From: Bacillus pumilus
Lineage (GTDB): Bacteria; Bacillota; Bacilli; Bacillales; Bacillaceae
NCBI RefSeq assembly: GCF_009937765.1
Contig: NZ_CP047089.1
Location: 3,160,272-3,224,271, forward strand
Length of the DNA stretch: 64,000 bases
Direction of reading: 5' to 3'
Every line of letters begins with the position of its first letter. Positions within the stretch are counted from its first letter, which is position 1. The position numbers and the translations under genes were made by a program. The notes beneath the pieces were generated by a model. The model did not search any database, was not told the DNA's origin, and saw only the letters and a list, made by a program, of their open reading frames with translations. This document shows positions 58,294 through 64,000 of this stretch, one piece after another.

Positions 58294-58998
58294 TTATGTT
58301 GAAGGTTTTTGTCCGTAATACGCATGTTCGCCATGTTTTCTTAAGTAATGTTTATCTAAAATTCGCTGCGGAAGAGGCTCCGCGTATTCATTTAATTGCT
58401 TTGCGAATAAATTCATTTTGGCGACTTCTTCTAAAATCACACTGTTTGTGACCGCACTTTTTGCATCTTTCCCCCACGTAAATGGGCCGTGGCCTTGAAG
58501 CAATACACCTGGCACTGCCATCACATCTAGATTTCTTTTCTCAAACGTTTCGATGATCAACCGGCCCGTTTCTACCTCATAACCGCGATTGACTTCTTCT
58601 TCTGTCAGAAATCGAGCACATGGAACAGCACCGTAAAATGTATCAGCATGTGTTGTACCCATTGCCTGTAAATCGAGACCTGCCTGCGCCCAAACGGTTG
58701 CCCACATGGAATGGCTATGTGAAATACCGCCGATTTCATCAAAGTGTTTGTAAAGGACAGCGTGTGTTGCTGTATCTGATGAAGGGCTGTATTCCCCTTC
58801 CACTACTTCACCGTCAAAGTCGACTACAACCATATCTTTCGCTGATAATTGATCATACGCTATACCGCTAGGCTTAATAACAAATAGACCGCTGTCACGA
58901 TCACACGCACTGACATTGCCCCATGTGAATTTCACAAGTCCGTACTTCGGTAAATCTAAATTGGCTTCGAATACTTCTTCTTTTAAGCGTTCTAGCAT
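58294..58998 (-). CDS. araD: L-ribulose-5-phosphate 4-epimerase
   Basis: Makes D-xylulose 5-phosphate for the pentose phosphate pathway. 234 residues. Class II aldolase fold: KPSGIAYDQL, GGISHSHSMWATVWAQ with zinc His pair, GHGPFTWG with the third His. Overlaps the araB stop by 7 bp. Confidence 0.97.
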   Translation of the reverse strand: MLERLKEEVFEANLDLPKYGLVKFTWGNVSACDRDSGLFVIKPSGIAYDQLSAKDMVVVDFDGEVVEGEYSPSSDTATHAVLYKHFDEIGGISHSHSMWATVWAQAGLDLQAMGTTHADTFYGAVPCARFLTEEEVNRGYEVETGRLIIETFEKRNLDVMAVPGVLLQGHGPFTWGKDAKSAVTNSVILEEVAKMNLFAKQLNEYAEPLPQRILDKHYLRKHGEHAYYGQKPST

Positions 58999-60617
58999 AC
59001 AGTTGTCACTCCTTTCTTTGGCACGAGATGTGCTACTGCCGCCTCTTCAATCGGAAGGCCGTCTTGATAGCGCTTTAAAAATTCACCAAAGCCTTTGACA
59101 TCAAGCGTGTCGGGTTCTATCAGTTCTTCTGATGTATCGGCAAACACTTGATGCGTAAGAAATTCAGGCAATGTTTGCTGCTGATGATGGACCATATAGG
59201 AAGCGAGGACAGCCATTCCAAACGCACCGCCTTCTCCCGCAGTGGAAACGACTGATACAGGTGTATCAAGCGCTGCCGCCACCATTTTTTGACCAACGAG
59301 CGGTGTTTTAAATAAGCCTCCATGTGCTAACAAACGATCTATTACAACATGTTCTTGTTCTTTTAACCGATCCATCCCTATTTTCATTGCGCCAAAAGCA
59401 GAAAAAAGATGGGTACGCATGAAGTTAGCCAGATTAAAGCGGCTTTCAGCTGATCTGACAAAAAGAGGTCTTCCTTCTGGCAGTCTTGTAATATTTTCAC
59501 CAGAATAATAGCCATAACTTAAGAGTCCTCCGCCATCTCGATCTGCTTCTAACGCCTGCTGTAATAAGGCTGCATATACCTTTTCTGACGACACTTGCAC
59601 GCCTAATGCGTCGAATGCCTCTCTGAAGATATTCATCCAAGCATTTAAGTCACTTGTACAGTTGTTCGCATGAACCATTGCGACTGGTAGTCCGTCCGGC
59701 GTTGTGACCATATCCACTTCTGGATATACACCCTTTAGCTCCTGCTCTAGCACAATCATGGCAAAAACAGATGTCCCAACTGAAATGTTCCCTGTCCGTT
59801 TTTCTACACTATTGGTTGCCACCATTCCCGTTCCTGCGTCACCTTCTGGGGGGCAAAATGGAATCCCTGGCTGCAAATGTTTGCCTTGATCTAAAATGGC
59901 TGCTCCTGCTGCCGTTAACACGCCAGCCTCCTCGCCTGCTAAATAAACACGCGGTAGAAGGTGACGGAGCTTCCACGGATAGCCCTTTTCTGCGATCAAG
60001 TCTTCAAATTGATGGAGCATTTCTTCATTGTAATCCTTCGTTTGTTCATCAATTGGGAACATACCTGACGCATCCCCGATACCAATGGCCTGCTTTCCTG
60101 TTAACAGCCAGTGAATGTATCCTGATAGGGTGGTCATATATTCTAAACGGGAAAGATGTTTTTCCTCTTCTAATATGGCTTGATACAAATGGGCTATGCT
60201 CCATCTTTCTGGAATATGAAATTGGAAGACATCCGTCAGTTTTTGACTCGCCTCAATGGTTGTGGCATTCCGCCATGTGCGAAACGGAACGAGGACCTCC
60301 CCTGTATGATCACATGCCACATAGCCATGCATCATCGCTGATACCCCAATGGAGCCAATGGTTTGAATGGTTACGTCATACCTTTGCTCAACTTGCTCTT
60401 TCATCTCTCGATACGCTACTTGAAGACCTGTAATGATATCAATTAAGTTGTACGTCCAAATTCCTTCTTGGAGAGAACTTTCCCACTCAAATGCACCTTG
60501 GGCAATTGGCTGAAACGCTTCATCTATTAAGATCGCTTTAATTCGTGTTGAACCAAATTCAATCCCTAAAGATGTCCGTCCTTCTTTTAAGGCTTTGGTC
60601 GTCTCTTCATGATTCAT
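58992..60617 (-). CDS. araB: L-ribulokinase
   Basis: Phosphorylates L-ribulose. 541 residues, FGGY kinase: N-terminal LGIEFGSTRIKAILID, GDASGMFPID, GEGGAFGMAVLAS at the C-terminal ATP site. ATG 60617 has GGAGGTG upstream. First gene of the operon; the plus-strand frame of 220 codons at 59771-60433 is only an antisense shadow. Confidence 0.97.
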   Translation of the reverse strand: MNHEETTKALKEGRTSLGIEFGSTRIKAILIDEAFQPIAQGAFEWESSLQEGIWTYNLIDIITGLQVAYREMKEQVEQRYDVTIQTIGSIGVSAMMHGYVACDHTGEVLVPFRTWRNATTIEASQKLTDVFQFHIPERWSIAHLYQAILEEEKHLSRLEYMTTLSGYIHWLLTGKQAIGIGDASGMFPIDEQTKDYNEEMLHQFEDLIAEKGYPWKLRHLLPRVYLAGEEAGVLTAAGAAILDQGKHLQPGIPFCPPEGDAGTGMVATNSVEKRTGNISVGTSVFAMIVLEQELKGVYPEVDMVTTPDGLPVAMVHANNCTSDLNAWMNIFREAFDALGVQVSSEKVYAALLQQALEADRDGGGLLSYGYYSGENITRLPEGRPLFVRSAESRFNLANFMRTHLFSAFGAMKIGMDRLKEQEHVVIDRLLAHGGLFKTPLVGQKMVAAALDTPVSVVSTAGEGGAFGMAVLASYMVHHQQQTLPEFLTHQVFADTSEELIEPDTLDVKGFGEFLKRYQDGLPIEEAAVAHLVPKKGVTTVC

Positions 60618-60637
60618 TCTGCGTTCACCTCCATGAT

Positions 60638-60651
60638 TGATAGCGGTTTCA
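60638..60651 (-). promoter_or_regulatory. cre site (CcpA) in the araB leader
   Basis: TGAAACCGCTATCA on the minus strand matches the consensus TGWAANCGNTNWCA at every position. Placed about 40 bp downstream of the expected transcription start, a roadblock-type position for glucose repression. Confidence 0.85.
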
Positions 60652-60693
60652 ATTTTAATTTTCTAGATTCATTGATTCTCTGTGCACATTCAC

Positions 60694-60722
60694 AATATAA
60701 TATTTGTACGTACATATGTCAA
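60694..60722 (-). promoter_or_regulatory. SigA promoter of araBDA
   Basis: Perfect TTGACA (revcomp 60717-60722), 17-bp spacer, TATATT (revcomp 60694-60699). The spacer is filled by an AraR operator. Confidence 0.9.
60702..60717. promoter_or_regulatory. AraR operator 1, in the araB promoter spacer
   Basis: ATTTGTACGTACATAT, a match to the AraR consensus ATTTGTACGTACAAAT with one difference. Binding would cover the space between -35 and -10. Confidence 0.92.
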
Positions 60723-60732
60723 TAATAAATAT

Positions 60733-60748
60733 AGTTGTACATACACAA
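60733..60748. promoter_or_regulatory. AraR operator 2
   Basis: AGTTGTACATACACAA, degenerate but with the TTGTAC-TAC core. Its centre is 31 bp (three helical turns) from operator 1, fitting cooperative binding as known for tandem ara operators in B. subtilis. Confidence 0.75.
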
Positions 60749-60829
60749 TGCGACAAAAACCTGCACTTTTCTAAAGCTGGGACGTCAGAATGGGAAGGCG
60801 CCTGTTTTTGATTCGACAACCATGTTAAA

Positions 60830-60845
60830 ATATGTCCATACAATT
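60830..60845. promoter_or_regulatory. Putative AraR operator 3, in front of araR
   Basis: ATATGTCCATACAATT shares 12 of 16 bases with the AraR consensus and lies 45 bp before the araR start, suggesting autoregulation. Confidence 0.6.
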
Positions 60846-60890
60846 TCTTCTCAATCCGAGTAGATGATCAACTGAGAAAGAAGTGAAACG

Positions 60891-61991
60891 ATGAAAAAGA
60901 AGTACCAGATCATTATCGATGATATAAAAAGCAAAATACTTACAGGAGATTACCGGATCGGGGAACGTATTCCAACTGAATCAAGCCTGCAAGAGATGTA
61001 TCAAGTGAGCAGGCATACGGTTCGAAAGGCCATCTTAGAATTGTCGAGCGAAGGTTTTTTGCGAAGTGAGAAAGGTTCAGGCACATTTGTGACCAATCAA
61101 TATCAAACAAAGCCTGCGGGACATGCGCATATGAAAACGATTGGCGTGATTACGACATACATATCCGATTACATATTCCCTTCCATTATTCGAGGCATTG
61201 AAAGCCGATTAAACGAAGAGAACTATTCGTTGTTACTGGCGAGTACAAATAATGATGTAGATCAGGAGAAAAAGGCGCTCGAAATGATGCTGTCCTTTGG
61301 TGTGGACGGACTCATTGTTGAGCCGACGAAAAGCAATTTATATAACCCAAACATCTCGTACTACTTATCTTTTAAAGAACAGGATGTACCGCTCATTATG
61401 ATTAATGCCTATTATGAGCAGTTAGAGGTTCCTTTTCTCTGCTTGGATGATGTGAAGTCCAGTTATTTAGCCACAAAAGAGCTGATCACCTCGGGGCATC
61501 AGCAAATTGGGCTCATTTCAAAAACAGATGATTTACAAGGAAAGTACCGAATGAAAGGCTATATTCAAGCGCTCGGTGAAGCGAAGCTTAATTTTCTGCC
61601 TGAGCATGTCCTCTTTTTCGATACAGAATCGAAGCAGCATTTGGGGGATGATATTAAAACTTTCTTATTAAAGCATCAGCATGAACTGACTGCCCTTGTT
61701 TGCTATAACGATGAGGTTGGATTAGAGGTTGCCAATGTATGTAGTGACATCGGACTCTCCATTCCAGAGGACCTCTCCATTATTGGACAGGACAATTCGT
61801 ATATTGCCCAGAAAAATGCCAATGTGAAGCTAACAACTTTGACCCACCCTCAGGAGCAAATGGGGAGGGATGCAGCAGACTGGATGATAAAAAAAGTGCA
61901 AGGGAAAAAGAATCTCCCTCATCAAACCTTTTATGAACCTGAATTGGTTCCAGGTGAAACGATCAAACAAATGAATGCAAGAAAAAAATGA
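60891..61991 (+). CDS. araR: Arabinose repressor AraR
   Basis: Represses ara genes; L-arabinose releases it. 366 residues: N-terminal GntR-type winged helix (RIPTESSLQEMYQVSRHTVR, about 27-46) and C-terminal LacI/GalR-type sugar-binding domain (TIGVITTYISDYIFPSII, ending with PHQTFYEPELVPGETI). This hybrid layout is specific to AraR. Divergent from araBDA. Confidence 0.97.
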   Translation: MKKKYQIIIDDIKSKILTGDYRIGERIPTESSLQEMYQVSRHTVRKAILELSSEGFLRSEKGSGTFVTNQYQTKPAGHAHMKTIGVITTYISDYIFPSIIRGIESRLNEENYSLLLASTNNDVDQEKKALEMMLSFGVDGLIVEPTKSNLYNPNISYYLSFKEQDVPLIMINAYYEQLEVPFLCLDDVKSSYLATKELITSGHQQIGLISKTDDLQGKYRMKGYIQALGEAKLNFLPEHVLFFDTESKQHLGDDIKTFLLKHQHELTALVCYNDEVGLEVANVCSDIGLSIPEDLSIIGQDNSYIAQKNANVKLTTLTHPQEQMGRDAADWMIKKVQGKKNLPHQTFYEPELVPGETIKQMNARKK

Positions 61992-62018
61992 GCCCTTGCC
62001 GCAAGAGGCTCATTTTAT
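61982..62018 (+). terminator. Terminator after araR
   Basis: ATGAGCC (61988-61994) and GGCTCAT (62007-62013) with a smaller inner stem, then TTTTATTTT. The following 170 bp, up to the dsbA terminator, hold no gene that I can support. Confidence 0.88.
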
Positions 62019-62195
62019 TTTAGAATTCGACCACATCTACTTTTGAATGGTATGATTCTCGACATGAAAGACATATGTTTTCCCTTAATGAATGAGATCA
62101 ATCACAAGCAATGTTTGTTTCCTTTTTCCGTATAAGAATAAACGATTTACTGAACTTCTTATTTAAGTGTTATCACCCTTCATCCATAATTAATC

Positions 62196-62230
62196 AAGAA
62201 AAAATCCCCATCTTTTAGAAAGATAGGGAA
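62196..62230 (-). terminator. Terminator after the FrnE-like gene
   Basis: CCCATCTTT (62207-62215) with AAAGATAGGG (about 62219-62228), then TTTTTT on the minus strand. Confidence 0.85.
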
Positions 62231-62238
62231 CTTGCCTA

Positions 62239-62964
62239 TTACGCTTCTTCTTTAGGGGTAGGCACTGCGCATACGCCATCTGCACATGCCGCTTCAAACG
62301 AATTAGCAGCCGCTTTCTCAGCTTGAGCTGCTTCTTCTGTCCATGCCGTTTCAAGTGCACGCAGGAACGTATCAGCTGGCTGAGCACCTGCAACTGAATA
62401 CTTGTCATTGATCAAGAAAAACGGAACAGCATTAATACCAAGCTGTCTCGCTTCTTGTTCATCTTTTCGGACATGATCAGCAAACTCTTCGCCACCTAAC
62501 ATTTGCTGTACTTCCTGCAAATCAAGACCTGCTTTTTCTGCAATGTCTAAAAGGGTTTGACGATCGCCAACATGCTTTCCATCTGTAAAATATGCTTGAA
62601 ACAGCTCTCCCATAACGAAATCGCCTTTCCCCATTTGACCAGCATATTGCGCCAATCGATGAGCATCAAAGGTGTTAGTCAACACGAGTGGATCAAATTG
62701 AAAATCGATTCCTTTCTCTTTGCCGGCCTGCTTCATCTGCTCATTCATCGCCATCGCCTGGCTGCGGCTCATCCCATATTTTTTGACGAGCATATCATGG
62801 ACATCAAAATCGACATCAGCAGGTGCATGTGGATCAAGCTCAAAGCTTTTAAACTCGATTTCCACCTGTTCTTTTTGAGGGAATTGTTCAAGCGCTGTTT
62901 CTAGTTGTTTTTTTCCTATATAACAAAAAGGACAGGCGATATCTGACCAGATTTGTACTTTCAT
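62239..62964 (-). CDS. DsbA/FrnE-family thiol oxidoreductase
   Basis: Cytosolic thioredoxin-fold protein with a helical insertion. 241 residues from ATG 62964, with AGGAAG six bases upstream. Active site CPFC at residues 11-14 in WSDIACPFCYIG. cis-Pro region GINAVPFFLIN. The C-terminal tail carries a second pair, C227-ADGV-C232 (CX4C), as described for Deinococcus FrnE. Transcribed alone, with its promoter covered by a perfect palindrome, so it is likely induced by a thiol or oxidative signal. Confidence 0.9.
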   Translation of the reverse strand: MKVQIWSDIACPFCYIGKKQLETALEQFPQKEQVEIEFKSFELDPHAPADVDFDVHDMLVKKYGMSRSQAMAMNEQMKQAGKEKGIDFQFDPLVLTNTFDAHRLAQYAGQMGKGDFVMGELFQAYFTDGKHVGDRQTLLDIAEKAGLDLQEVQQMLGGEEFADHVRKDEQEARQLGINAVPFFLINDKYSVAGAQPADTFLRALETAWTEEAAQAEKAAANSFEAACADGVCAVPTPKEEA

Positions 62965-63000
62965 GTTCATCTTCCTTCCGTGTTTACGCTTTTTCTTCCA

Positions 63001-63025
63001 AGATGTAACTATTATAGTTACATCT
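63001..63025. promoter_or_regulatory. Perfect 25-bp palindromic operator of the FrnE-like gene
   Basis: AGATGTAACTAT-T-ATAGTTACATCT: 12-bp arms around one central base. It covers the -10 element. The GTAACTAT core resembles sites used by MarR/DUF24 (HxlR) redox repressors. Confidence 0.85.
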
Positions 63026-63040
63026 ATTCACTTATGTCAA
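63011..63040 (-). promoter_or_regulatory. Consensus SigA promoter of the FrnE-like gene
   Basis: TTGACA (revcomp 63035-63040), 18-bp spacer, TATAAT (revcomp 63011-63016). Both hexamers are perfect, so the gene should be strongly expressed unless repressed. Confidence 0.9.
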
Positions 63041-63062
63041 GATACTGTACGCCATTTAGACG

Positions 63063-63093
63063 AAAAAAGCCTTTCCTTCTAGGTAAGGAAAGG
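63063..63093 (-). terminator. Terminator after the thioester-reductase gene
   Basis: CCTTTCCTT (63070-63078) and AAGGAAAGG (63085-63093) with 6-nt loop, then TTTTTT on the minus strand. Lies about 100 bp after the stop at 63196. Confidence 0.85.
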
Positions 63094-63195
63094 TCAAATC
63101 AAACATAAAATTCATATTGTATCACTTTTTTAAAATAGAGCTTCTAGAAAAGAAGAAATGTTGTCTTTTTCTTTATCTCAAATGTTGAAACATTG

Positions 63196-64000
63196 TCACC
63201 TATTGATTGTTTTATTCTCATTTGATGGAATCTCTGTAAAATAATTATTTCTTATGAAATAACCCAAAATTCTTTTGAAAATATAAACATCTACTTTAGG
63301 CAAATACATAGAAATTTTTTGCAGGATTTCATTTGTCTGATTACTATCGAAAATTATAGTACCTTTATCTGATTTTGAATCCATTAAAAAGCTGCCGAGT
63401 GCTTCAATAGATCCTTCTTTTTCTTTATTGATCGTATCTAACCATTTTTTCATACTCTTTCTTTCCAATTTAAATCCTTCTTTTTCTATAACTGTAATAA
63501 CATCATCAAAATCAAGCGATTCTGAATTATATATATGGAAATTACCACCCATTTCTTCGGAAATAGATATTTTTACAATTGATTTACTTGCATAATTCAC
63601 TGGCACTAAATTCAATTTCCCTAACTCTGTGGGTGCCATCTTCATCTCAATACACCCTGCAATAATTCTCCATATCAGATCATTTTTTTGACATGCACCT
63701 GTTTGAAGATCTCCTGTTAAGCGACCACAGCGATAAATTGATACAGGTATACCACGTTTGCGCGCAATTTGAATTATATTTTCTGCAACCCACTTACTCT
63801 CTGTGTACCCAATAGATCCCCCAAGATGCTCGGGGGTTGGCATATGTTCTTCATTTATAAATTTTGTGCTACCCTCTTCAGAATTAGAAAAAACATATAT
63901 TGTAGAGATAAAATGAACTGGTTTAATTTTTTTAAGACAGGCGAGCCTTAGAATTTCTTCCGTACCTAAAACATTTGATTTCTTTAAAGCATCGTACGGA
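63196..64000 (-). CDS. C-terminal thioester-reductase domain, probable NRPS/PKS (5' part beyond window)
   Basis: 268 codons, open through the right edge. NAD(P)-binding_4 (thioester reductase) domain: PYDALKKSNVLGTEEILRLA, then VHFISTIYVF, then GYTESKWVAE with catalytic Tyr and Lys, then GIPVSIYRCGRLTGD. The cofactor-binding GxxGxxG start must lie beyond 64000. Such domains end synthetases and release the product as aldehyde or alcohol. The gene is visibly richer in A+T than its neighbours, suggesting acquisition. A stand-alone reductase or a carboxylic acid reductase is possible, since only the end is visible. Confidence 0.8.
   Translation of the reverse strand, partial: PYDALKKSNVLGTEEILRLACLKKIKPVHFISTIYVFSNSEEGSTKFINEEHMPTPEHLGGSIGYTESKWVAENIIQIARKRGIPVSIYRCGRLTGDLQTGACQKNDLIWRIIAGCIEMKMAPTELGKLNLVPVNYASKSIVKISISEEMGGNFHIYNSESLDFDDVITVIEKEGFKLERKSMKKWLDTINKEKEGSIEALGSFLMDSKSDKGTIIFDSNQTNEILQKISMYLPKVDVYIFKRILGYFIRNNYFTEIPSNENKTINR

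Noticed and set aside
59771..60433. 220-codon open frame on the plus strand
   Set aside because: Entirely antisense to araB, no ribosome site, composition of a shadow frame.
62026..62190. Small reading frame (23 codons) between araR and the FrnE-like gene
   Set aside because: No ribosome site and no recognisable sequence.

Overview
The window looks like a core chromosomal segment of a Bacillus close to B. subtilis, most probably of the B. pumilus group. The species is inferred from protein resemblance and gene order; no search was run. The first 45 kb follows the B. subtilis dnaG-to-sda gene order almost gene for gene. Nearly all of it is on the minus strand; yqeW, rpsT, yqzM, comER and sda are on the plus strand.

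Reading the plus strand from left to right: 1-12 kb holds the start of dnaG, yqxD, the PPDK regulator yqfL, ccpN, glyQS behind a T-box leader, recO, yqzL, era, cdd, dgkA, ybeY and the c-di-AMP phosphodiesterase pgpH. 12-18.5 kb holds phoH, the sporulation genes yqfC-yqfD, the flotillin/NfeD module (yqfB, floA, nfeD), yqeY and rpsU. 18.5-31 kb holds yqeW, mtaB, rsmE, prmA, the CIRCE-controlled hrcA-grpE-dnaK-dnaJ heat-shock cluster, hemW and lepA. 31-45 kb holds yqxA, spoIIP, gpr, rpsT, holA, yqzM, the late competence operon comEA-EB-EC with divergent comER, and a growth block (yqeM, rsfS, yqeK, nadD, yhbY, aroE, yqeH, yqeG). Next comes sda, preceded by four good DnaA boxes.

From about 45.6 kb conservation with B. 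subtilis gives way to variable genes: small membrane proteins, the YqeF lipase-like lipoprotein, two CE4 deacetylases (one is PdaC), an orphan Rap phosphatase with no phr, an uninterrupted sigK (no skin element), an immunity-like gene pair, a Nudix hydrolase, a possible caspase-like protein, a GNAT acetyltransferase whose best start is CTG, and a CotD-like coat gene with a clear SigK -10. From 55 to 62 kb lies a compact arabinose module: araB-araD-araA and an MFS sugar porter, divergent from araR, with two operators in the araB promoter region, a third in front of araR, and a consensus cre. The window closes with a FrnE/DsbA oxidoreductase whose -10 lies inside a perfect 25-bp palindrome, and with the 3' end of an AT-rich gene encoding a thioester-reductase domain. 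That gene is probably the end of a nonribosomal peptide or polyketide synthetase continuing beyond the window.

No rRNA, tRNA, CRISPR array, transposase or prophage was seen. The items most worth a second look are the non-standard start codons (sda, GNAT gene, yqxD), the FrnE operator, the three helically phased repeats between rap and sigK, the hairpin cassette between twin 27-bp terminators at 55.2-55.4 kb, the caspase-like protein, and the synthetase fragment at the right edge.
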